Shown here: in pieces, positions 37,210 to 47,172 of the stretch | Numbering within the stretch: position 1 is the stretch's first letter | How the letters are laid out: every line of letters begins with the position of its first letter | DNA from: G963704535 sp963704535 | GTDB lineage: Bacteria > Chloroflexota > Chloroflexia > Chloroflexales > Roseiflexaceae | Assembly: GCA_963704535.1 (NCBI GenBank) | Contig: OY969916.1 | Span: 8,494,001 to 8,558,000, forward strand | DNA: 64,000 bases | Reading direction: 5' to 3' | The notes under the pieces: generated by a model | Database searches by the model: none | Told to the model about the DNA's origin: nothing | Seen by the model: the letters and a program-made list of their open reading frames with translations, nothing else | Position numbers and translations under genes: made by a program

Positions 37210-39862
37210 TCACTCTTGCCAGGGGATGACCCGCGGCGGTCCGGGCGCGTACCTGGCTCCCGGTATCTCGGCAATGTGGCGATAGCGATCCTCCAGATCA
37301 TTATTCGGATCTATCGCATTATACCAGGCATATTTCGCCTGTCGCTGCTCCCTGGTCATATATCCGAAGTGTTTCAGCCGCACGTTGATTGGACGGGTTA
37401 TGCCGACGAGTTCCACGCGGGACATTGCCACAGTGGAAATTGCCGCCATAGCCGCTCGCAAGAAAGTGCAACTGGTCGACAGGTTGGCCGCGCAGCCGGA
37501 ATAGCGACGCGCGGGTGAATCGACCGTAGATGCCATCGACGCGGATGTGGTGCGGATCATTCCAGACATACGCGATCTTCAGCGTAAAGGCGGCAATGCC
37601 CTGGCTGCTACACGCCGCCTTCAATTTCTCGGGTCCAGAGTGCTCCAGCACCTCATCACCGTCGATCCACAACACCCACTCTGGGTCAGCCGCGACAATC
37701 TTTTCCAGCAGGTAGTTTTTGTCTCTGACCTCATCCAGCCCCTCGAATGGCGATCGGAAAACGGTGACGCGTTCGCCGAACGACTGGCAGAGCGCGATCG
37801 TGTCGTCCGTGGAGTGATCGTCGAAGATAAACACACGTTGGCAGAGCGGCAGGATGCGTGCGATGACATCGTGAATGTGATGCGCCTCGTTCTTGATGCG
37901 AAGCGCGCCCAGAAAGCGCAGATCTTCAGCCGCCGCGCCTGCCGATTTAATTGCCTGCAGCCTGATTGTGAGGCGCGGCCCGTCGTCGGTTGCTTCGATC
38001 TGCTCGTGGGCGACGCGGAACCGGGCGGTGATGCCGTAGCGCTCAGCGAAGCGCTCACGATAGGGGTTGCCGGCCTCATAATATAGGAAGCTGCGGCGAT
38101 TCCAGAACGAGACGTGGGCCGGGTCCTGGAACGCTCCGGCGCCGTCGGTCGTCGGCACGATGATCTCAGCCGTCCCTCCGTCGCGCAACACGCGCCACAG
38201 CTCGTTCATTGTGAAGATCTTATCCGGCAGGTGTTCCAGCAGATCACAGGCGCGAACGTGATCGACGCTGTTGTCGTCCCAGGGCCAGGGCCGCCGTAGG
38301 TCCACGACCTCGGCACCAGGCACCGGCAGCAGGCTGATGGTAGCAAAGCCCAGTACTGGCGTGCCGAGGTGACTCAGGTTCAGGCGCATGCGGTCGTCTC
38401 CCGCAAGGTGCTGGCTCGGCGTTTCTTGCAATGTGTTCGTGGCGATCATACCATTCCTACCGTCTTGTCGCGAGGTGGGGCGTGAGGGGCTGGCGGGCCA
38501 GCGCCAGTGCCAGAGTGTGCAGGCCGGATCGTAGTGCGGCCAGGCGCGCTGCCAGCCGCGCCGGATGTAGGCATCCGAGAGGGTGGCCCAGGGCTCGAGC
38601 GGGCAGCGATCGAGCAGGAACACCGGCAGCGCCGGCGTAATCCAGCCGCACACCAACCGTGTTCGCTGGGCCATCTGCCACTCCTCCAGCCCAAAATACC
38701 TGCGGATCGGCCGCGGCCGGCTGCGAACGAAGGCAGTCCGGCGGTACAGCCCGAGCCCGGAGATGAATGAGGCTCGCGTGTATGATCGCATGAGGTGCGG
38801 ATCGTCCTGGTGCGGGTTGAACGCCTCGATCCCGAGCAGCGTCAGCTCCTGGTGGCGCTCCAGCACCGCTACGCTCTGGCTGAGCCAGCCGGGCGGCATC
38901 ATCGCGTCGTTGTCGACTTTGGCCAGGATCGGTGCGCGGGCCGTGTCGATGAAATGGACCATCGCGGCGACCGGCGAACTGAACTCCGTTTTGACGAAGC
39001 GCACTGGCGCCTCGACGTCGACGGTCGCCCGCTCCAGCCACTCGCGCGTACCGTCTCGCGAGCCGTCGTCATATACGAACAGCTCGCGAACATAGTGCCA
39101 ATCGGTGTTGGCAAGCAGCGTCGTAAACGTCTCCTGCGTGAATTCAAGGCGGTTATATGCCAGGTAGAGCAGGTCGACCTGGCGAGCGCTCTCGACCGAC
39201 GGCTCATGCCGCTTCTGCTGGAATAGCCGCTGGTTCTGCCGGAACAGCGAGGCGATATCCGACCGTGTTCTGAACGTCGAAGGCAGGGACTCATGCTCGA
39301 CCACGCAGCCATCCCAGATACCCAGTTCCAGCCCGGCCGCTCGCACGCGCGCGCAGTAGTCGTTGTCCTCGTACCCGTAACCGACGAACCGCTCGTCGAG
39401 CGGGCCGATTCGCTCGTAGACGGCCCGCGGGATATAGACGCACACGAACGCCAGCGTCTGCGGCTCAACGCGGATCTGCCCCGCACGCGTCGGGTGCTGG
39501 CGCGGGTTGCCGACCACGCCGCGCACCGCCGCCGAACAAATGCCAAGCCCCGCGCGACGTTCAACCTGCCGGCTCAGATCGGCGAAGCCCTGTGGCGTCG
39601 CCAGCAGCGCATCGTCATTCAGCAGGACGACGTCGGTGCCGGCTGCCTGGATGCCGAGGTTGGCGTTGCGCGCGTACACAAACGGCCTGGCGCCGGCGAC
39701 CCAGCGCACGGGCGGGAGCTGTGGCTCCGCCTCGGCGCGCGCCCCATCATCGACTACGACGATCTGCTCGGGCGCCAGGCCCGGCTCGTGCTTCAGCAGC
39801 GCCCGCACGCACGGCACCAGGTTCGACGCGCGGGCCGACAGGATGACCACTGAGAAGGTCAT
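37210..39862 (-). CDS. GT2-GT2-methyltransferase-GT2 fusion, one frameshift
   Basis: The start ATG 39862 overlaps the stop of the upstream gene by four bases (ATGA). Modules: GT-A glycosyltransferase (1-230; VVVDDGARAEAE, VVLLNDDALLA, ERFVGYGYEDNDYCARVRAA); second GT2 (240-480; LFVYDDGSRDGTREWL, ILAKVDNDAMMPPGW); a SAM methyltransferase (about 510-660; EVVDLRRPWPWDDNSVDHV, LLEHLPDKIF); third GT2 (about 665-850; RVFIFDDHSTDDTIALC, WVLWIDGDEVLEH). Near 37419-37421 an extra base in a GGG run shifts the frame. The natural C-terminus continues VELVGITRPINVRLKHFGYM to 37210. It likely builds or caps a glycan; acceptor unknown. The methyltransferase closely resembles that of the upstream gene. Confidence 0.78.
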
Positions 39863-41208
39863 GGCTTCAGAGCCTCCAACATGATCGTCAGCCGCGGGCC
39901 GTCGGGGGTCGGCTCGGTGCGCTCTTGCAGTGTGCGAAACTTGGCCGTGATGCCGTATTGCTTGGCGAAGCGCTCGCGGTAGGGGTTGCCGGCCTCGTAG
40001 TAGAGAAAGCTGCGGCGGTTCCAGAACGAGACGTGGGTCGGGTCCTGAAATGCGCCGGAGCCGTCGGTCGTCGGCGCCATGATCTCGACAGTGCCATGCG
40101 GCTTCAGGACGCGCCAGAGTTCGTTCATCGTCAAGGTCTTGTCGGGCAGGTGTTCGATCACGTCGTGGGCGCGAACGTGGTCGACGCTGCTGTCGGCCCA
40201 CGGCCAGGGCTGGCGCAGATCGACGACCTCGACGCCCGGGCCGGGCATCCAGTCGACGTTGAGGTAGCCGGCCATCGGCGTGTCGAAGCAACCCAGGTTC
40301 AGTTGCATACGCGGCTCTCCAGATGGTCTTGGCTGCTCGCGGGCCAAATCAGGATGCTCGGAAACAATCTGGCCCCGGTCAGCTATGCGGTCTATCCCAG
40401 GCGGCGGGTCGCACGGCGCAACCTCCTGCGACCTGCGGCCTGCGGCTAGCGACCACGCGCGATTGTCGGAACCATGTGTTGCGCGCGGGTCTGGAAGTGG
40501 CGTCGATTGGTAACAGTCCAGGTCCGCGCCCATGATCGGGCGCAGGTCGCCGGCCCAGCGCGACCAGTAGGCGCCACGGGTGATCTTGGGCGCGGTGTTG
40601 GCGGCGTGGATCAGCGCGACATAGAACGTGTGGTCGAGCGGAACGGCGGCGCGCTCGATCGGCTGGCTCCACACGAAGCGGGTATCCTCGCCGACCTGGA
40701 TGGCGGGAAACGGCGCGCGGCGCCAGAAGTCGCGGGTGTACAGCAGTGTGCCGCCGATCAGCCAGGGCCGCTGGCCGGCCGGGTAGTCGTAGAGCCAGGC
40801 CTGGCCGGTCGTCTGCTCGTAGAACAGCATGCGCCGCAGCCCACAGATCTCGGCCTGCTCGTGCAGCAGCGCGGCGACCTGGCAGCTGATCCGGTGCGGC
40901 GCGTGCCAGTCGTCATCGTCCCAGTGCATGATCAGGTCGCCGCGGCTGGCCTCGACGCAGGCGTTGCGCTTGGCGCCGAGCGGGCGCCGGCCGTTCAGCC
41001 GGGTGTAGCGCACGCGCGGGTCGTCGGGGATGAGGTCGGCCACGCCGTCGTCGCCGTCGTCGAGGATCACCAGCTCCTTGTGCGGGTAATCCTGGCGCAG
41101 GAAATAGGCGATCGCGCGCGGGACGAAGGCGCGGCGGCCGGTGGTGGGCATGATGCAGGAGATGAGAGGCAGGCGCTGGATATTCAAGTCGGGATACTCG
41201 CTCGTCAT
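39859..41208 (-). CDS. GT2 glycosyltransferase-methyltransferase fusion
   Basis: A protein of about 449 residues from ATG 41208, chosen because the longer frame to 41283 would overlap the preceding gene by 50 bp and its leader has no domain. The N-terminal GT2 domain has ISCIMPTTGRRAFVPRAI, ELVILDDGDDGVADLI and MHWDDDDWHAPH (DxD). After an irregular linker (about 255-300) comes a class I methyltransferase beginning MQLNLGCFDTPMAGYLNVDW, with VEVVDLRQPWPWADSSVDHV and HDVIEHLPDKTLTMNELWRV. It is coupled to the downstream three-GT gene by an ATGA overlap. A role in making a surface or structure-linked methylated glycan is inferred. Confidence 0.8.
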   Translation of the reverse strand: MTSEYPDLNIQRLPLISCIMPTTGRRAFVPRAIAYFLRQDYPHKELVILDDGDDGVADLIPDDPRVRYTRLNGRRPLGAKRNACVEASRGDLIMHWDDDDWHAPHRISCQVAALLHEQAEICGLRRMLFYEQTTGQAWLYDYPAGQRPWLIGGTLLYTRDFWRRAPFPAIQVGEDTRFVWSQPIERAAVPLDHTFYVALIHAANTAPKITRGAYWSRWAGDLRPIMGADLDCYQSTPLPDPRATHGSDNRAWSLAAGRRSQEVAPCDPPPGIDRIADRGQIVSEHPDLAREQPRPSGEPRMQLNLGCFDTPMAGYLNVDWMPGPGVEVVDLRQPWPWADSSVDHVRAHDVIEHLPDKTLTMNELWRVLKPHGTVEIMAPTTDGSGAFQDPTHVSFWNRRSFLYYEAGNPYRERFAKQYGITAKFRTLQERTEPTPDGPRLTIMLEALKP

Positions 41209-41233
41209 TAGTAGCTCGATTACTTTCTGGCGA

Positions 41234-41965
41234 TCAGTCCAGATGCTCGGGTGAGGTCCTATCCTCCCATGTAGTCGTTCCACCTAACGTTTCGCAGAGA
41301 TTAGCAATGAGCAGGGCCGGCTTCGCGCCCGCGAGAAAGAAATTCTCGTCGATAGCACCTATGAATATGAGCAATTGGAGCGGGCGCCCAGCCCTCTGAC
41401 GGAGCGACAGCGGAGTGGGGACCAACTGTTGTATGAGGTAATCTTCACGTATCTGGTGAAACAGCCCGTCGGGGGCCTTCGGCACCTGAGCCGCTAGAAC
41501 GTCAAGGAGGGACGGGGCCGCACGTATGCGCTCCAATCCCTCAAGTATTTCTACAGCATGGGCAATTGCCTCGGTGCTGTAGAAGTCCGCGACGAGGACA
41601 CATTCGATCGGCATCGGCATCGGGTCACCTTGCCATGTATCATCATATGCGCGGGTACGAGTAAGATCAATATCGCTTGCCTCCCATTGCACAAGCGCAG
41701 CCGTTTTGACCTCGATCTCCCACGTTTCGGTCCATATGTCTTCCCAGTCCTCACTATCGAGATCGTCAGCCAAGTAGTTTGTAATAAACCGACGAGTGGT
41801 CCACTTCTCGAAAGACACTTCTGGAAGTCCCAGATCGACGAGCATCTTAGTGACCATCTCGTGGGTGCCTTGGTTAATGCGCTGAATGTTCACAGCGCTC
41901 GCGAAGAACGAGAACGTCGATGCCGCTTGATCGGACGAAGTACTCCATAGTAGAAAGTTTTCCAT
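41234..41965 (-). CDS. Probable immunity protein for the HNH cargo
   Basis: A 243-residue acidic protein with no signal peptide. AGGAGG (in GAGGAGGATTT) precedes ATG 41965, 9 bp after the cargo gene stop, so the pair is co-translated. It is rich in Trp, Asp and Glu (WTTRRFITNYLADDLDSEDW, WEDIWTETWEIEVKTAA), the kind of surface that can mask a basic nuclease. No family was recognised. The immunity assignment rests on position, size and charge only. Base composition is lower in GC than its neighbours, as is the toxin-domain end of the cargo gene, which fits acquisition as a cassette. Confidence 0.5.
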   Translation of the reverse strand: MENFLLWSTSSDQAASTFSFFASAVNIQRINQGTHEMVTKMLVDLGLPEVSFEKWTTRRFITNYLADDLDSEDWEDIWTETWEIEVKTAALVQWEASDIDLTRTRAYDDTWQGDPMPMPIECVLVADFYSTEAIAHAVEILEGLERIRAAPSLLDVLAAQVPKAPDGLFHQIREDYLIQQLVPTPLSLRQRAGRPLQLLIFIGAIDENFFLAGAKPALLIANLCETLGGTTTWEDRTSPEHLD

Positions 41966-41974
41966 AAATCCTCC

Positions 41975-44900
41975 TCAGGATGGAAGTGGCCGGTCTTTTG
42001 GACCACGGAACCGGGGGCCGACCTGTGGCTTGTACGTCTGAGCGTCTTCCCCTTCCTGATCCGAGAGATTACATGAGCGACAGAATACCACCAAATGGCT
42101 TTCGTCGTCGTACCAATTGTTGCGCTCAGTCTGAATCTGATTGTTACCTTCACCATTCCAATGTTCTACGACCGACGTAGTATGCTCGATTGTTAAGTCG
42201 GCCGTGGCGATAATGTCGGTATGCTTCGGCCCTTTCGGCCCGGTATTTTGGCACCGATACATCCCGCCATCGACCGCCGCCCGATCAAGCACCGCTTTTC
42301 GGGGTTTCTTACGAAACTTCTTCTTATAGAATTTATCGCGAATAACTTTCCCTTGGAATTTTGGCTTAAGTTCCATCTTTGTCACATCCACATAGATCGA
42401 ACCTTCTTCATCCAAGGTATGTTTTGGAGCGTCTTCATCCGGGTTGATTTTTCCGTGGAGATGGTATTGATTCTCGTCGTCTTTGACCAGTGTCAGCTCA
42501 GTTAATCGGTATTTCGATTGAATTCCTGGCAGTTTGGCTTTGACAGTGGCGGGCGAAGCATTCTTTTTGCCCATGAGCCCTTCACCATCAGCAATAGCTT
42601 TGTGGAGATCAGCCTTCTTCTGCGCTTCGGTTCGATCATCCGCCTTGCCCTTCCCGCCGCCAAACAGCTTCTTCACAAATCCAACGATCTTCTCGATCAC
42701 CTTGTCGACCGCCTCGTCGACCTTGGCCTGGACCTTCTTGATCGTGCTGACGATCTTCTCGGTGATGCCACTGAGGCCCAGCAGGCGCGCCAGGAAGCCA
42801 ATGATGATCGGGATGGTGCGCGCCAGGGCTTGCTCAACCCATTTGGCGGCGCTGCCGATGTCGCCGGTGGCGATCTTGTGGACCGAGTTGATGATCGCCT
42901 CCACGAAGTCGAGGATCTGATTGATCCGCTCGATGAAGAACATCACCGTGTTGTAGATCGTGATGATCGCCTGGATGATCGCGCCGACCGGGTTGAACAT
43001 GGTCGCCAGCTTGGTGATCGCGGCCTTGACGATCGAGGTGACGATCCAGTCCTGGATGGCGTCGATCACCATCTGCTTCAGGTCGCTTAGGAACTCCTTG
43101 AGCTTCTCCCACAGCGCGGCCGGCCCGCCGTCCCACAGCGCCTTGAGCAGCTCGAAGATCTTCTCGATGATCGCGACATTGCGCTCGCCGATCAGCTTGA
43201 CCGCCTTGGCGCGCAGCTTGGCGTAGGTCAGGCCGAGCACCTGGAGCACCAACATCAGGATCGACGGCAGCGACAGGTCTTTCGGCAAGGTGATGCCGGC
43301 GTTGGCCAGCGAGCCAAACAGCCATTTCATGAAGCCGGCCTTGAGGTGCTCCCAGATATTGTCCTTGAACTGGTTGATGCCCTGCTTGATCGCGTTCAGC
43401 AGGTTCTTGAGGAACCCGATCGGGTCGGCGACGATCAGGTCGATCGTCTCTTGGCCCTTCTTGAGCATGCCCATGACCCGGTTCTTGAAGTTGCGTAGGA
43501 CCTCGATCACCTCAAGCAGCGCGTCGCGCATCTTCTCGTACAAGCTCTTGTGGGCGTCCTTCATCTCCTTCAGCGCGGCCGCGCCTTTATCGTAGGCATC
43601 CTTGTAGCGCTGCGCCAGGCTCTGCGCCAGGTCGTTCTTCTTGTCGTCCACGCCCTGCCGCAGCTCGTCGAAGCGGCCCTTCATCTCTTGCTCGGCGGCC
43701 TTGCCGACCGCCTGGAGGTTGGCGGGCAGGCCGGCGACGTAGTCGCTGATCTCTTTTTGACCCTTGGCGATCTCGTCCTTGGCCTCCTTCAGGCGCCCCT
43801 CGACCATATTGGCGACCTGGACGACCAGCGCATCCAGGTCGCGCATAAAGACCTGGTGGGCCTGGTCGAACCAGGCTTTGACTTCGGGTGGCAGCGGTAG
43901 CAGCTTGTCTTTCAGCCACAGCGCCGCGCCGAAGCCGCTGTAGCGATCGTCGAAACGTTTCTCGACGTAGTCCTTCATCTTGGCCACGGCGGCGTCGGCG
44001 CCCTTGTCGAACAGCGCCGCGACGTCGGTCTCCAGGCTCGCCAGCTTCTTGTCGACCGTGGCCTTGGTCTTATCGAAGATCGCCTGGATACGGTCGGTGA
44101 CCTTTTTGCGCTCGAGTTCGTCCTTCTCCTTCGCCGTCAGTTGGCGAGCTTTGATGGCCGCGCCGGATTTGCCCTGCTGCGACTGCATCGCGGCCAGGCC
44201 ACCCTTTTCGTCGGAGACTGCCCTGGCGGCCGACTGGGCGATCGTCTGCTGCTCGGAGGCGCGGTACTGCTGCGGCGCGCTGTCGGCCTGCTTGTCGGCC
44301 GCCTGTTTTGCCGTCAGCACCGCGCTGAAGCGCGGGTCGTTGGCTTTCTGGAGCTGCTGCGGGGTGACCTTGGCGTCGGACAGCGATTGCTCGGCGTTCT
44401 GCTTGCCCTGCTGGAGCGAGACCTCGGAATCGGGCTTGGGCGCCGGCAGCGCTTCGGCCGCGCCGATGGCCGGCGGCGCGGCCGGCGCGGGCTCGCTAGG
44501 TAACGGCGTGACCGGCTTGCCCTCGACGCTGCCGGTGTCGGGCGGCTGGTCGGAGGCCGATTTCATACCGCCGGCGGCCGCGTCCTTCTGCTGGTTGACG
44601 TTGCCCGTCATCGTGCCTTTGAGCTGCTGTTTGTCGTCGCCCTTCATGAAGTCCTTGGCGTCCTCGGTCTTCTTGGGCATGACCTTCTGGATCTCGGCGC
44701 GCAGCATCTCCAGGAAGCTGCTGGGCTGGGGCTTGCCGGTCTCGGCCTCCTTCATAGTGTCGACTTTATTGGCCTGCGCGCCGGCCAGCTTCTCGTTCGC
44801 GGGCGGCTGGGCGGCGGCCTGCGCCTCGGCGGCCTTTTTCCCGGCAGGCGGATGCTGCTTCCCTTTCGTGGCGCTCTGCTGGAGCTTGTCCATAACCTTC

Positions 44901-45079
44901 TGGAAGCGCGGGTCGCGCGCCGCCTCGGCTTTGGCCGCCTTGATCGCCGCCCCAGCCGGCGCAGCCCCACCAGCGGCAGACGCGGCGGGCGGGCGGGCGG
45001 CCCCACGCGCCGGCGCACGGCTGGGCCGGCGCGCGGGCCGCGCCGGTGCCGGGGCTGGTGTGCGTGCGCCGTCGGCCAT
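41975..45079 (-). CDS. Large eCIS-linked cargo protein with C-terminal HNH nuclease
   Basis: 1,034 residues. The N-terminus is a Pro/Ala/Arg-rich disordered segment (1-60), then a Gln/Ala/Lys-rich helical region. Residues about 300-560 are charged coiled coil. Residues about 560-830 are long amphipathic and hydrophobic helices (NPVGAIIQAIITIYNTVMFF, ALARTIPIIIGFLARLLGLS), a block I associate with eCIS polymorphic effectors. The last 100 residues are basic and end in an HNH-like motif: MYRCQNTG, LTIEHTTSVVEHWNG, NNWYDDESHLVVFCRSCNLS. Family HNH enzymes cut DNA using metal. The usual DUF4157 leader was not seen. It starts 6 bp after the AAA ATPase and is followed by a probable immunity gene. 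Delivery by the injection system is inferred. Confidence 0.75.
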   Translation of the reverse strand: MADGARTPAPAPARPARRPSRAPARGAARPPAASAAGGAAPAGAAIKAAKAEAARDPRFQKVMDKLQQSATKGKQHPPAGKKAAEAQAAAQPPANEKLAGAQANKVDTMKEAETGKPQPSSFLEMLRAEIQKVMPKKTEDAKDFMKGDDKQQLKGTMTGNVNQQKDAAAGGMKSASDQPPDTGSVEGKPVTPLPSEPAPAAPPAIGAAEALPAPKPDSEVSLQQGKQNAEQSLSDAKVTPQQLQKANDPRFSAVLTAKQAADKQADSAPQQYRASEQQTIAQSAARAVSDEKGGLAAMQSQQGKSGAAIKARQLTAKEKDELERKKVTDRIQAIFDKTKATVDKKLASLETDVAALFDKGADAAVAKMKDYVEKRFDDRYSGFGAALWLKDKLLPLPPEVKAWFDQAHQVFMRDLDALVVQVANMVEGRLKEAKDEIAKGQKEISDYVAGLPANLQAVGKAAEQEMKGRFDELRQGVDDKKNDLAQSLAQRYKDAYDKGAAALKEMKDAHKSLYEKMRDALLEVIEVLRNFKNRVMGMLKKGQETIDLIVADPIGFLKNLLNAIKQGINQFKDNIWEHLKAGFMKWLFGSLANAGITLPKDLSLPSILMLVLQVLGLTYAKLRAKAVKLIGERNVAIIEKIFELLKALWDGGPAALWEKLKEFLSDLKQMVIDAIQDWIVTSIVKAAITKLATMFNPVGAIIQAIITIYNTVMFFIERINQILDFVEAIINSVHKIATGDIGSAAKWVEQALARTIPIIIGFLARLLGLSGITEKIVSTIKKVQAKVDEAVDKVIEKIVGFVKKLFGGGKGKADDRTEAQKKADLHKAIADGEGLMGKKNASPATVKAKLPGIQSKYRLTELTLVKDDENQYHLHGKINPDEDAPKHTLDEEGSIYVDVTKMELKPKFQGKVIRDKFYKKKFRKKPRKAVLDRAAVDGGMYRCQNTGPKGPKHTDIIATADLTIEHTTSVVEHWNGEGNNQIQTERNNWYDDESHLVVFCRSCNLSDQEGEDAQTYKPQVGPRFRGPKDRPLPS

Positions 45080-45085
45080 GATCGC

Positions 45086-47168
45086 CTACTCCAGCTGATA
45101 CGTGGCCGCGCTCGCCCGCCGCAGCGGGCAGACCGCGCCAAGCTTGCGGTACTCACGCCGCACCGCCGCCTCTAGGTGCGCCGCCGTGATCGCCCCGCCG
45201 TCGTCGAGCGCCAGCAGCGCGGCATGCAACGCGGCGTTGCGGATCTGGCCGCCGGATAGCTCGCAGCGCCGGGCGACCTCCTCCAGCGCGGCGTGGTCGA
45301 TTGTGTGGGCGGGCGGCAGGTGGAGCTGCCAGATCGCCCAGCGCTCGGCGGCGCCGGGCGACAGGAAGTGAACCACCACGTCCATCCGGCGCTGGAACGC
45401 GCCGTCGATCCGGTCGACCGCGTTGGTGGTGACGATCAGGATGCCCTCGAACGATCTCGAGGCGCTGGAGCAGGTAGTTGGTCTCCAGGTTGGCGTAGCG
45501 GTCGTTCGACGTCTGGACGCTGGTGCGCCCGGTGAGCAGCGCGTCGCCCTCGTCGAGCAACAGGATTACGTCCAGCTCCTCGGCGCGGGCGAAGATCTGG
45601 CTCAGGTTCTTCTCGGTCTCGCCGATATACTTGTTGACCACCGCGGCGAGGTCGATCCGGTACAGGTCCAGATCCAGCGCGCCGGCCAGCGCACGGGCCG
45701 CCAGAGTCTTGCCGGTGCCGCTCGGCCCGCTGAACAGCGCCCGCACGCCCGCGTTGAGCTGCTTTCCCAGCGCCGGCCCCACAGCATCCCCGATCTGCTC
45801 ACGGCGTCGGCAGCGGCTTTCGAGATGGCTAAGCTCACGCGCTGTCTCGGCGCCGACCGCCAGGTCGCCCCAGTCGCCGCCGACGGAGACGCGCTCGGCC
45901 AGGGTATCGAGCGCCTGGCGGTTCAGCGCGCCGGCGGCCGCGCGCACATCCGCCGGGGTGACTGCGGCGCGGCCGGCCAGCGCGGCGCAGGTGCCGGCCA
46001 GCCGCGCGGCGCGGCGGATGTTGCCGGCGGTCAGCCGGAAGCGCTCGCCGATCGTGTCCAGATCTTCCACCGGCTGCCTGTCCAGGCCGGCCAGCCAGTG
46101 CTGTCGACGAGCCTGGGCGTCGGGCATGCCGAGCGCCAGGGTCAGCGCGCGCGCCACGCCGTCGCCGCGCACGCCGCCCCCCGCCCCAAGCGCCAGCCCG
46201 AGCGGGCCGACGTAGCCGGGCAGCGGCGGCAGGTCGGCGGTTTCGCCCGGCCCCAGGTCGAGCACGATCACCGGCAGCGCGTGGAGCGCAGTGGCCAGCG
46301 GCCCGATCAGCCGCCAGCGCTCGTCGGCCGCATCGCGCACGCCGTCGACCAGCAGGCAGCCGCGCCCCAGCGCGCGGGCCAGCGCGCCCAGCGCCGTCCG
46401 CCGACCGTTATGGCGCGGGCCACGTACGACCAGCGCGTCGACCTCGCCGGCCGCCAGCAGCGCCGGCAGCGCCGCAAGCGCGCGGCGCAGGTCATCCGGC
46501 ACGATCAGCTCGGCGAGCGGGGTGAGCACCTCGGCCGGTCGGTAGCGCAGCCATGGCGCCGGGGCATCGTGGACCTCGCCGCGCAGCGCATCCCACAGCA
46601 GGCCAGGCACCTGTAGCGCCCACTCGACCCGTGGCGCCTCGGGGTTGACGACCTGGATCAGGCCCAGGTCGTGCAGCCGCCGCAGGGCCGTGCGCACCTC
46701 CGACCAGCCGCCGGGCTGGCGCCACCAGGCGCTTAGTAGGCCGACGGTCGGGCGATGCTGGCCCGGCCCGTCCTGTAGAGCCTCGAACAGCGCGCCGAAA
46801 CGCGGGTCCTCCTCGATCAAGCCGACAGCCAACAGCAGCGTCAACGCGGTGTGATCGAGCCCAGCCGCCAGGCGTAACGCGCGCAGCGGCAGGTGGCCCG
46901 GCGCCGCTGCCTCCCAGTCGGCCAGCGCGTCGCGCCACCAGGCCGCCGCGCCATCGCCCGTCAGGTCGTCCAGGCCATGCTCGGCCAGCTCGTCGTAGTA
47001 GCCGGCGAGGAACGGGAAGATCTCCAGCGCCGCCGCGTGCGAGCCGAACGAGATCGCGACCTGGTCGAGCACGCGCAGCACCGCCGCGCAGAAACATAAG
47101 CTAAAGTGTTGTGCAGGTGTAGGCGGCCGATCGGTGAAGGAATTCAGTTGTGGCGCTGTAGCGTGCAT
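45086..47168 (-). CDS. eCIS AAA+ ATPase (Afp15-like), one frameshift
   Basis: A protein of about 693 residues. An N-terminal helical and winged domain (1-430) has a degenerate ATPase-like part. The C-terminal AAA+ module has Walker A FSGPSGTGKTLAA, Walker B VILLLDEGDALLTG and sensor/Arg-finger segments. Near 45455 one extra base breaks the frame after NYLLQRLE; the next frame continues FEGILIVTTNAVDRIDGAFQ, then RRMDVVVHFLSP and a normal lid domain (CELSGGQIRNAALHAALLAL) to the stop at 45086. This layout matches the ATPase found in nearly all eCIS clusters, thought to assist assembly or recycling. It starts 4 bp after the preceding gene. The indel is likely an assembly error because all motifs are kept. 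Confidence 0.85.
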
Positions 47169-47172
47169 GTGC

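Noticed and set aside
43980..45098. Long + strand frame opposite the cargo gene
   Set aside because: Ser/Ala/Cys-rich composition typical of antisense reading of GC-rich DNA; the opposite strand has clear domains and coupled starts.
45423..46616. 397-codon + strand frame opposite the AAA+ ATPase
   Set aside because: The minus strand carries Walker motifs; the + product is Arg/Gln/Ala-rich without motifs.
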